In this document: piece after piece, positions 16,131-22,923 of the stretch
How positions within the stretch are numbered: the stretch's first letter is position 1
Layout of the letters: every line of letters begins with the position of its first letter
Assembly: GCA_051660685.1 (NCBI GenBank)
Contig: JBOFQB010000026.1
Coordinates: forward strand, 1 to 29,229
DNA from: JAVBSX01 sp051660685
GTDB lineage: Bacteria; Planctomycetota; Planctomycetia; Pirellulales; Thermoguttaceae
Direction of reading: 5' to 3'
Length of the DNA stretch: 29,229 nucleotides
Made by a program: the position numbers and the translations under genes
The notes under the pieces: generated by a model
The model's input: the letters and a program-made list of their open reading frames with translations, nothing else
Databases searched by the model: none
Told to the model about the DNA's origin: nothing

Positions 16131-17783
16131 TTAAGCAAGCATCTCCTTCAAATCCTCTTCAACCGTTGTAAGGGGCTTCAATCCAAACGGTCCTGTCAAA
16201 ACGTCCAGTATCTCCGGGGTTGCAAGAGCAGGAAGTGAAGGACCCAATCGAATGTTTTTGACACCAAGTGAAAGAAGTGTCAGCAGAATAGCAACTGCTT
16301 TCTGCTCATACCAACTGAGGACAAGCGTTAAGGGGAGTTCATTGACCCCACATTGGAAGACATCAGCAAGGGCGAGAGCAACCCGAATTGCCGAATACGA
16401 GTCATTACATTGCCCCATGTCCAACAATCGGGGTAATCCTTCCAGCGTGCCAAATTCCAGCTTGTTAAACCGGTATTTTCCACATGCAAGGGTCAGAATC
16501 AGACAATCATTCGGAACCGAACACGCCAGTTCCGTGTAATAATTCCGACCCGGTTTTGCTCCGTCACATCCGCCAATCAGGAAAAGATGACGTAGTTTTC
16601 CCGTTTTAACGGCATTGACAACTTGATCGGCAACCGCAAGGACAGCATCTGCACCAAATCCAATCAAGATCGTCTTTTCCGGTTCCGTCTCGGCAAAACC
16701 GGGCATGTTTTGGGCCGATTCGATGATCGCCGAAAAATCTTTTGTTCCGTCTTTCAACGCCGGAATATGTCCAACTCCGGGAAAAGCAACCAACCCTGTC
16801 GTGAAAATCCGGCCCTTATACGATTCCCGGGGTCGCTGAATACAATTCGTCGTCATTAAAATAGGACCGGGAAATTCGTCAAATTCCTTTTGCTGATTCT
16901 GCCAAGCTCCTCCATAATTGCCCGCCAAATGCGGAAATTGCTTCATTTTAGGATAGGCACAACAAGGGAGCATCTCACCATGTGTGTAAACATTGAGCCC
17001 CTTTCCCGCTGTTTGTTCCAGCAAATCATGCAAATCCTTCAAATCATGCCCAGAAACCAAAATGCACTTTCCTGAAATCGGCGTTATTCGAACCGAAGTC
17101 GGTTCCGGTTTTCCAAAGGTCTCCGTGTTCGCCTGATCGAGCAACTGCATTGCACGATAATTGATCTGTCCAACCTTCATCGACATCTCAAGTAACTCCG
17201 ATATATTAGTCGGTTTTTTGGCAAGGAACGCCAAAACGCGGACATAATCGGCGAGATGGTCCGAATCCCACACCCCCAAAACCCCCGCATGATGTGCGTA
17301 AGCAGCCGATCCCTTGAGTCCGTAAAGAATCAACTCCTGAAGTCCAACAACGGTTGCTCCCCCTTTTTGCCGACGATCTGCAATCGAGTATTTCAGACCT
17401 TCTTGAACAAAAGAGTCGATCTCCGCCCGATTCGGTTCCTCCTCCATGTCCTTTTGTGTCCCCTTTGAACAAGCCCCAACCGTTGTCGTTGCGTTCCCCG
17501 CGAATCGTTGGACCGCGATTGCCCGCTTGATCATTTGGGCAACCCGATGTTCGTCAAAATTGACATTCGTTACTGTCGTAAAAAGAGCGTCTAACAAAAA
17601 TCGACCACATTCGGTTTCGGTTGAGAAACCGGCATAGTCCCCCTTTTCAACAGCAAGGGCAATCCGTTGACAATACTCAAGCAACAAATCCTGCAAAACC
17701 GCAGTCCGTTCATCTTTCCCGCACACTCCTCCATGTGTACACCCCGTTCCTTGCGCTGTCTGCTCACATTGAAAACAAAACAT
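16131..17783 (-). CDS. hcp: Hydroxylamine reductase / hybrid cluster protein, class I
   Basis: 550 residues from ATG 17783, chosen because AAGGAGG lies 4 nt upstream and the protein then starts MFCFQCEQ as in the family. N-terminal cysteines 3, 6, 15 and 21 have the Cx2Cx8Cx5C spacing of class I proteins, which carry a [4Fe-4S] cluster and come from anaerobes. Motifs around the hybrid Fe-S-O cluster include LIGGCDGAKPGRNYYTE, LACGKYRFNK, MGQCNDSYSA, and SWYEQKAVAILLTLLSLG. The enzyme reduces hydroxylamine to ammonia in vitro and is believed to remove NO and other nitrosative by-products in the cytoplasm. There is no hcr reductase next to it, which fits class I. Divergent from the hypothetical membrane gene across a shared 250-bp regulatory region. 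Confidence 0.96.
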   Translation of the reverse strand: MFCFQCEQTAQGTGCTHGGVCGKDERTAVLQDLLLEYCQRIALAVEKGDYAGFSTETECGRFLLDALFTTVTNVNFDEHRVAQMIKRAIAVQRFAGNATTTVGACSKGTQKDMEEEPNRAEIDSFVQEGLKYSIADRRQKGGATVVGLQELILYGLKGSAAYAHHAGVLGVWDSDHLADYVRVLAFLAKKPTNISELLEMSMKVGQINYRAMQLLDQANTETFGKPEPTSVRITPISGKCILVSGHDLKDLHDLLEQTAGKGLNVYTHGEMLPCCAYPKMKQFPHLAGNYGGAWQNQQKEFDEFPGPILMTTNCIQRPRESYKGRIFTTGLVAFPGVGHIPALKDGTKDFSAIIESAQNMPGFAETEPEKTILIGFGADAVLAVADQVVNAVKTGKLRHLFLIGGCDGAKPGRNYYTELACSVPNDCLILTLACGKYRFNKLEFGTLEGLPRLLDMGQCNDSYSAIRVALALADVFQCGVNELPLTLVLSWYEQKAVAILLTLLSLGVKNIRLGPSLPALATPEILDVLTGPFGLKPLTTVEEDLKEMLA

Positions 17784-17825
17784 GATTCCTCCTTCATTCC
17801 TGAAAAAAAGTAGGTTAAACACTCA

Positions 17826-17863
17826 ATTATAGACATCAACATGGTCGGACGATGAGAGTTGAT
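17826..17863 (-). promoter_or_regulatory. Candidate hcp promoter region
   Basis: A perfect TATAAT on the minus strand (17826-17831) has no matching -35 at normal spacing, which suggests an activator. ATCAAC (17835-17840) and GTTGAT (17858-17863) form an inverted pair covering the -16 to -44 area. Further upstream GATCTGTC occurs twice in tandem (17896-17911). No clear FNR- or HcpR-type palindrome is seen. Confidence 0.4.
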
Positions 17864-17982
17864 TCCCCTTTCTTGACCCGTCGACACGATTTATTGATCT
17901 GTCGATCTGTCTATCCATTTTACCTAAACGGTATCTTTGGATCAGAATATAACAGTTATGAAAAATTAAAGCAACATTTTTC

Positions 17983-18010
17983 TTGACCTTTGCACATTTT
18001 CGGGTATTTT
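17983..18010 (+). promoter_or_regulatory. Candidate promoter of the disordered membrane protein
   Basis: TTGACC (17983-17988), a 16-nt spacer and TATTTT (18005-18010). The 13-nt string TCTTGACCTTTGC recurs upstream of the MscS gene (22704-22716). The predicted start is about 17 nt before ATG 18034. Confidence 0.5.
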
Positions 18011-18033
18011 TCTGTTGTTCGCGTAAAGTAACG

Positions 18034-18963
18034 ATGTTTGGTTTGCCGATAACCCGACCCCCCCAGAAAAAAAGACCCGACATGCCCCGATACTCAGGTG
18101 TTATCTTCTCCTTCCTTTTAGTAACCGCTTGTCTCGGTTTTAACATCGTCCAATATCCCCTTGTCTGGGAAATGGTCTCGGACACGGAATTTCCGCTCAC
18201 CTACATGGTTGCGCAGAATGAATCGTCCGGTTCCCCCCCCCCAACCGGCGATTCTTCTGCTCCTTTTGATTTTCAACAAGAAGTCGAAACGGCTTCTTCC
18301 TCGAATTCCTCGAACAATGCCGTTGTAACTCAGGTTGCCGAGTCGAGTCCCCCCCCCTCGACTCGAAATCCTTCTCAAGGATACGGCCCCATACCTCCTA
18401 ATCCTGCAATCGCCCGGACGGAAACACTCGCCAATCAGGAAAAACCGCGTAGTACCCGTTCACTTGCCCGATCACTTCGTGCTGCACCAACGGTCGAAGA
18501 GAGTCTCTCTTCTCAGGAAAGTCCGTCTGCAGAGCAATTGGTCCAGCAAGATTCTGCGAAGATTCCCCCCCCTTCTTCGCAGAATCCGGGCGATTCAGGT
18601 CTGGAGAATGATTTTGAGGTCAGTCAACCCCAATCGGCGTATGCCAATCAATACCGTGAGGAGGAGAAGACGGAAGAGGTTTCGACTTCGGGAACATTAT
18701 CCGATTCTTCGAGCAAATCGGGAACATCACGACGACAGAGGAGAGAAACGTCACAACCTGTTGAAGAGAATCGGGCGATCCCGGCAAATGACCGTTCCTC
18801 CTTGCAGGAATACAGTCCTCTGATGAACAGTGAACCGTTGGACCCTTTTGAAAAAGTTAACGCATTTCGGAATAGTCCGATTGATTTTGACGCGCCCTAT
18901 CAATACACCGGGGCTGATTCGGAACTGGACGATCCTTGGAAGTCCGTCAATTCTTCTTTATAA
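18034..18963 (+). CDS. Hypothetical single-pass membrane protein with disordered Ser/Pro-rich domain
   Basis: 309 residues from ATG 18034; I do not recognise a family. A short basic N terminus (RPPQKKRPDMPR) precedes one hydrophobic helix (about 21-43, GVIFSFLLVTACLGFNIVQ). The remaining 260 residues are low-complexity, rich in Ser, Pro, Glu, Gln and Asn, with few hydrophobics until the tail (DPFEKVNAFRNSPIDFDAPYQYTG), so most is probably unstructured and outside the membrane. ATG 18079 (MPRYSG) is an alternative start. A reading frame open from 17983 begins at a TTG that is better explained as the -35 element. Its stop is only 3 bp from the end of the convergent CPBP gene. Confidence 0.65.
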   Translation: MFGLPITRPPQKKRPDMPRYSGVIFSFLLVTACLGFNIVQYPLVWEMVSDTEFPLTYMVAQNESSGSPPPTGDSSAPFDFQQEVETASSSNSSNNAVVTQVAESSPPPSTRNPSQGYGPIPPNPAIARTETLANQEKPRSTRSLARSLRAAPTVEESLSSQESPSAEQLVQQDSAKIPPPSSQNPGDSGLENDFEVSQPQSAYANQYREEEKTEEVSTSGTLSDSSSKSGTSRRQRRETSQPVEENRAIPANDRSSLQEYSPLMNSEPLDPFEKVNAFRNSPIDFDAPYQYTGADSELDDPWKSVNSSL

Positions 18964-18966
18964 CGT

Positions 18967-19731
18967 CTATTTTCTTGAAAAGATGAGGAAATAATCGACG
19001 GTAATGCCGAGAAGGGAATGTTGCAGAAACCCCGAAAGGAGAGATCGGGTTCGCTGAACGAGAAAGCCCCAATAGAGACCGGCAAAAATGGAGGCAATGA
19101 CTTCGGAGCCGGGATTACCATAATGGAGCATGGTTGAAGCAAGAGTCTGGACGCAAACAGCCGTATAGATTCCGGTTTGTTGATGCAGACCCTTTTGCAA
19201 AAAACCGCGAAAGAGGAATTCCCAACCGACGTAATACAGGAGATAGGTGAGAGCATGAAGCGTAAAAAAAATACAACCTGTCGTCCCTTCTTGCAGAAAA
19301 TCACGGTGTAAAAAAAACTCATTCAAGGGATATGTTCCCCGCATTGCTTCTGAAGAACCGGTATAGATTCCAACGACGAAGAGAATCGGTCCCATAATGA
19401 GGAAGGACCGAACAGTTCGGGCTTTGATTCCCAAAGAAACGCCGTAATCCCGCAAATTTTCCCGAAAAACGAATTTAACGATCAGAGCGGGAATAAGGGC
19501 AAAGAGGACAAAAGCGGCGATCATTCGATAAGAGCCGATCCAAAACGTCAAGAAATCATTGGAAAAGGAATCATTCTGGGCAGAGCCGGGCAAAAAATTC
19601 TGGATTGGCGTTGTCAGTTGCAGCAATTTCCAAAAAGAAGCGGCGAAAACCGTATACAGAATGACAACAGTCGGTTTACACTGTTCCCCTCGAAAAAGAT
19701 TGCGGGCGAAACCTAAAAGAGAAATTTCCAT
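18967..19731 (-). CDS. CPBP family intramembrane metalloprotease (CAAX/Abi type)
   Basis: 254 residues, about seven hydrophobic segments. The active-site motifs are WEFLFRG (170-176, equivalent to EExxxR with Trp in place of the first Glu, a frequent variant), MLHYGNP with His203, and LQHSLLG with His238. Family members are glutamate-dependent intramembrane proteases related to Rce1; some act in bacteriocin self-immunity or in protein processing, most have no known substrate. It is probably in the inner membrane. The gene ends 3 bp from the convergent disordered-protein gene. Upstream is a long inverted repeat and then the HEAT lipoprotein gene on the same strand, so the two may be separate transcripts. 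Confidence 0.85.
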   Translation of the reverse strand: MEISLLGFARNLFRGEQCKPTVVILYTVFAASFWKLLQLTTPIQNFLPGSAQNDSFSNDFLTFWIGSYRMIAAFVLFALIPALIVKFVFRENLRDYGVSLGIKARTVRSFLIMGPILFVVGIYTGSSEAMRGTYPLNEFFLHRDFLQEGTTGCIFFTLHALTYLLYYVGWEFLFRGFLQKGLHQQTGIYTAVCVQTLASTMLHYGNPGSEVIASIFAGLYWGFLVQRTRSLLSGFLQHSLLGITVDYFLIFSRK

Positions 19732-19779
19732 ATTTCCTTACTATACGGCAAACGGTTAGAAATGGTCTGTTTTCCGATT

Positions 19780-19838
19780 GGAACGCGGGCATCCTGCCCG
19801 CATTTTTTTTCCTAATGCAGGCAAGATGCCTGCGTTCC
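19780..19838. repeat. 23-bp imperfect inverted repeat pair, each arm itself a hairpin
   Basis: The left arm (19780-19802) and right arm (19816-19838) are complementary apart from three positions. Each arm also folds alone (GCGGGC/GCCCGC at 19785-19801 and GCAGGC/GCCTGC at 19817-19833). The differences between arms keep pairing inside each small hairpin. A run of eight T separates them. Confidence 0.85.
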
Positions 19839-19902
19839 GACAAAATGTCCATTTTGGACCCGTTTTGGGTATATATCCTCTATCTTCCACACTCTAGTTT
19901 CT

Positions 19903-19942
19903 GTCCCCTATTCCCTACACCCCATATCCCCTTTTCCCAACT
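19903..19942 (-). repeat. G-rich telomere-like tract at the 3' end of the HEAT lipoprotein gene
   Basis: The mRNA strand reads TAG stop, TTGGG, then four further runs of three or four G with short spacers. The pattern is the same as at 6729, 7868 and 2962. Confidence 0.75.
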
Positions 19943-20705
19943 ACTGAAACATAGGCAATCGGGGGATTGCGACCTTTTCTTTGAGGGACCGTTCGGAAGG
20001 GGCAAGAGGGGTTTCCCCTTTTTTGTATTGGAAGTGCGCCAACCAACGATCAACATTCGTCCCATAATCCTTGCCCGTACAAGCAGCCAATGTCCCGGTC
20101 GTCTCATACCGAATCGCAAGCGCATTGTCGCTCAAACACTGTTCTAAAACGGCAAGCGAGTCCGGCGAAATCGTCTTTCCTCCTTCCTTTAACGCTTGAA
20201 TCGCCATAATCCGTACATCCTTGTCAGGATCATTCTCAATCAGATTCCGTAAAGTATGCTCAATCTCTTCAGGAAATTTCGTTCCTTTGGGATGATTGCG
20301 AACGAGTCCTTGCGTTGCAGCAACCCGAACAGGGACAGAGGGGTCATGTAAAGCCAATTTCAGATTACCAATCCGATCAGGATGCGGAATCCGACCAATC
20401 GCCGTAATCGCTTCACGTCGCATATTCGGGTCCGTCGAATCCTGATATTCACAAACCAATTGAGCAACAACGATGTTTCGGTCGGTTGCCGACGCATTTT
20501 GGGCATTTTTTGCTTTCTGCTGAATCAGCTTCATCCGATCTCGGGGGGACATGAGACCCGGGATTTTGTCGCTGCGCCGTTCAAAAATGCAACTATGCTT
20601 TATCAACCATTCATTGTCCGTTGCGCAACCGCAAACACCCCCGAAAAGGGTTGCAAAGAGCAGAAAAGACAGTATCTGTTGGGTTGGTCTCACGATTTTT
20701 TTCAC
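19941..20705 (-). CDS. HEAT-repeat lipoprotein
   Basis: 254 residues. The N terminus KKIVRPTQQ is basic, followed by a hydrophobic stretch and GVCGC, a plausible lipobox with Cys27 as the lipidated residue. The region about 78-220 consists of alpha-helical HEAT-like repeats (ITAIGRIPHPDRIGNLKLAL, VRVAATQGLV, VRIMAIQALKEGG, IRYETTGTLAA), a fold used for protein binding. The C-terminal tail is Pro- and Lys-rich. The start codon is GTG with no obvious Shine-Dalgarno sequence. HEAT lipoproteins of this kind are common in Planctomycetota with unknown partners. It lies downstream of accD on the same strand but is separated by 211 bp of repeats. Confidence 0.8.
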   Translation of the reverse strand: MKKIVRPTQQILSFLLFATLFGGVCGCATDNEWLIKHSCIFERRSDKIPGLMSPRDRMKLIQQKAKNAQNASATDRNIVVAQLVCEYQDSTDPNMRREAITAIGRIPHPDRIGNLKLALHDPSVPVRVAATQGLVRNHPKGTKFPEEIEHTLRNLIENDPDKDVRIMAIQALKEGGKTISPDSLAVLEQCLSDNALAIRYETTGTLAACTGKDYGTNVDRWLAHFQYKKGETPLAPSERSLKEKVAIPRLPMFQ

Positions 20706-20801
20706 AAAAGGAACTCGGAAAACACCTGTTTGTCAGACGATACAAAAGAAAGAAAAAAAGAACAAGAGCAATTTTCTGCGCAAGAACCACTTTTTTGCCC
20801 C

Positions 20802-20910
20802 TTCGAACCGCAAAACAATGTTCTGCCTGTTTCCCCGTTTAGCCGCAGAACAACGTTCTGCGTGTCTTTTGACGATTTTGTTCGCGCGATACGTTGTATC
20901 GCGGCTAAAC
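20802..20910. repeat. Three REP-like palindromes between accD and the HEAT gene
   Basis: A decayed minus-oriented copy (20802-20830, stem AAAAC/GTTCT), a good minus-oriented copy with the AGAAC/GTTCT stem (20837-20865), and a perfect plus-oriented copy with the GATAC stem (20883-20910). The last ends 7 bp from the accD stop codon. Confidence 0.85.
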
Positions 20911-20916
20911 TATCCC

Positions 20917-21774
20917 CTATTTGCCGCAATAATCAATTGCGCGCGCAATTTCACTTTTCAGGTCAGGTCGCCTGACAATTCGGTCAATAAAACCATGTTC
21001 AAGCAAAAATTCGCTTGTCTGAAACCCTTTCGGCAATTCAATACGAATTGTTGCTTTAATGGTCCGGGGACCGGCAAAACCAATTAACGCTTGAGGTTCG
21101 GCAAAAACTAAATCGCCAAGCAGCGCAAAACTCGCTGCAACCCCTCCCATTGTCGGGTTGGTCAGAACGGAAATGTAAAGACCGCCTGATCGTTGAAATC
21201 GGGCAAGTGCGGCCGAGACCTTCGCCATTTGCATTAAAGAGAGGATACCTTCGTGCATTCTCGCGCCCCCTCCTGAACCGGAGATGATGATGAGGGGCAG
21301 TTTTTGCTCCGTTGCCCGCTCAACAGTTCGGGTCAATTTTTCGCCGACAACCGAACCCATACTCCCCATAATAAAACGGGAGTCCGTCACGCCAAATGCA
21401 ACCCGACGAGCCCGAACACGTCCAAGACCGACAACAGCTGCTTCTTTCAGACCGGTTAATTTCTGGTCTTCTCTGATTCGGTCAGGGTAGGACTTGCGAT
21501 CAAAAAACTGGAGCGGGTCGGACGGTTCAAGATCAGCATCCCATTCCTCAAAAGTTCCCTCATCCAAAACCTGTTTGATTCGTTCCTGCGCTGAAACATA
21601 CCAATGATAGTCACATTCTGGGCAAACGCCCATTTTTTTTTCCGCTTCTTTGCGAAAAATGGTTGCATGACAACCGGGACAACGGACCCAAAGTCCTTCA
21701 GGGACCCCTTTTTTTTGGCGTAGGAGCTTATTTTCGACGACAGTATCTGAAGTATCTGAGAGATGGTCCGACAT
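20917..21774 (-). CDS. accD: Acetyl-CoA carboxylase carboxyltransferase subunit beta
   Basis: 285 residues from ATG 21774. With AccA it transfers CO2 from carboxybiotin to acetyl-CoA, giving malonyl-CoA for fatty acid synthesis in the cytoplasm. The N-terminal zinc ribbon has RCPGC and VCPEC (four Cys, Cx2C-x15-Cx2C), followed by the crotonase-like carboxyltransferase core with GSMGSVVGEKLTR, SGSGGGARMHEGILSLMQMAK, NPTMGGVAASFALLGD and IGFAGPRTI. The length is normal. The reading frame stays open to a TTG at 21825, but conservation starts after the later ATG. The XRE-type gene ends 80 bp upstream, so the two may be cotranscribed. The stop TAG is followed by GGGATAG and then the repeat cluster. 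accA is not in the window. Confidence 0.95.
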   Translation of the reverse strand: MSDHLSDTSDTVVENKLLRQKKGVPEGLWVRCPGCHATIFRKEAEKKMGVCPECDYHWYVSAQERIKQVLDEGTFEEWDADLEPSDPLQFFDRKSYPDRIREDQKLTGLKEAAVVGLGRVRARRVAFGVTDSRFIMGSMGSVVGEKLTRTVERATEQKLPLIIISGSGGGARMHEGILSLMQMAKVSAALARFQRSGGLYISVLTNPTMGGVAASFALLGDLVFAEPQALIGFAGPRTIKATIRIELPKGFQTSEFLLEHGFIDRIVRRPDLKSEIARAIDYCGK

Positions 21775-21854
21775 GGAGGGCAATCGACTTTTGCGATCTG
21801 ACTTCTGCGCAGTATGATAGGGCAATGACAGTAGGACAAAGCCGGATCATTCTA

Positions 21855-22415
21855 TCATTCTTCGATTGTGATTGCAAGACCGGAATCAAAACGTCGAAAA
21901 ACGGCTTGACCATAATCTTTGAATTCCCGCGCCTGACCGACACTGGGCCAAGCTGAAACTCCTTCCAATTCCGGCATGAGTTCAATCATCTGGTCGGCAA
22001 GAGTCTGGGCAAGCAACTTGATTCGCGGTTCCTTTGTCCCTTTGAGAATGGATTGGACGGTTTTCATCATACGCAAAAGCTGACCGCGATTACGAATCGG
22101 GTTACTTGGCAATTCGTCGGGGTCAATGAGCAATTCGGAGACGGGAACATCGAGAACTTCTCTCCAACGATAGAGCATACTCAAGAGCATGTCACTTCGC
22201 TCATCTTCAGCAATTCTTGCGTCAGCAATGTCAATGTTCAAACGTCGTGCAACCGTTGCAAGAGAAAAACTCTGGGCGCGACGGACCTCGCCAATTCGGT
22301 GAAGCGGCATTGTTTCTTCGCTTACACCTGGAAAACAAAATGTTTGCGGAATGACCGAAATGGGAATTCCAACAGAAGGAGTACAGAAAGAGGAGTGTGA
22401 TTCCAACGTGGACAT
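21855..22415 (-). CDS. XRE-type helix-turn-helix regulator
   Basis: 186 residues. Residues about 38-97 (LHRIGEVRRAQSFSLATVARRLN, then LLSMLYRWREVLDVPVSELL) fit a Cro/C1-type helix-turn-helix, though the recognition helix region is longer than usual. The C-terminal half is helical (RGQLLRMMKTVQSILK, KLLAQTLADQMIELMPELEGV) and may dimerise. The first 35 residues are not conserved-looking, so ATG at 22310 (MPLHRIGEV) is a possible true start. It sits directly upstream of accD and could be part of the same transcript; regulation of fatty acid synthesis is only a guess. A -10-like TAGAAT is at 22470-22475 on the minus strand. Confidence 0.65.
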   Translation of the reverse strand: MSTLESHSSFCTPSVGIPISVIPQTFCFPGVSEETMPLHRIGEVRRAQSFSLATVARRLNIDIADARIAEDERSDMLLSMLYRWREVLDVPVSELLIDPDELPSNPIRNRGQLLRMMKTVQSILKGTKEPRIKLLAQTLADQMIELMPELEGVSAWPSVGQAREFKDYGQAVFRRFDSGLAITIEE

Positions 22416-22705
22416 GAGCGTTTTGGGGGGAGAAACAGTTGTGGGGGGAAATAAACTGATTTTGGACGTATTCTATTCCGCAAGAAACGGCAGATGAACG
22501 AATAATCAGTTGCGTTGTTCCTATTATTCAGTCTGAAAAGAAAACGGCAAAGACAAAACGACAATTTTTCCTGCAAATTTCGAGTCTCTGTAATGACATT
22601 TGCGAAAACTGTCAAAGTTTGTGCCAAAACCCCAATCTGCTGCTTTGCCTTTTTTTGCTATTTTACCCTGTCTTCTCAAACCAACACTTTATGCCCGGTT
22701 TCCTC

Positions 22706-22735
22706 TTGACCTTTGCCCTTAAAATTTCGTATTCT
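22706..22735 (+). promoter_or_regulatory. Candidate MscS promoter
   Basis: TTGACC (22706-22711), an 18-nt spacer and TATTCT (22730-22735). It shares TCTTGACCTTTGC with the promoter at 17983. If correct, the leader would be about 180 nt and include both G-rich tracts as a long hairpin. Confidence 0.45.
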
Positions 22736-22740
22736 CCCGA

Positions 22741-22897
22741 GAAGGTAGGAGGTAGGGAATAGGGACTGGGAGGAGTAATCCTTGTTTTCCCGCAATATGA
22801 CCAATCGTGCGTCAGATCACGCTTTTCTGTCATTCTCCGTTCTTCCCCCTATTCCCCAGTCCCTATCCCCTGTCCCCCATCTCCTACCTCCTCAAAG
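22741..22897. repeat. Opposed G-rich and C-rich tracts able to pair
   Basis: 22741-22774 is G-rich on the plus strand and 22846-22897 is C-rich on the plus strand. They share GGTAGGAG and ATAGGGACTGGG in inverse orientation. Each strand alone also has enough G runs for a quadruplex. Confidence 0.7.
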
Positions 22898-22923
22898 AAT
22901 ACACATAGATACCTATAATAATC

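Larger units (their letters stand above)
22416..22923. other. 508-bp divergent intergenic region
   Basis: Lies between the XRE-type gene and MscS. It carries a candidate promoter on each strand, and two G-rich tracts in opposite orientation (22741-22774 and 22846-22897) that could pair with each other. No RNA gene is recognised in the remaining part, 22480-22700, which is AT-rich. Confidence 0.6.

Noticed and set aside
15918..16238. A 106-codon plus-strand reading frame after the chemoreceptor upstream region
   Set aside because: It overlaps the end of hcp and is rich in Lys, Arg, Asn and Thr without any fold signal.
17823..18200. A 125-codon minus-strand reading frame upstream of hcp
   Set aside because: It overlaps the hcp promoter and the start of the opposite-strand membrane protein; it has no family match.
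19785..19810. Intrinsic terminator (hairpin followed by eight T)
   Set aside because: The T run follows the hairpin only on the plus strand, where no gene ends upstream; the structure is better explained as half of a repeat pair.
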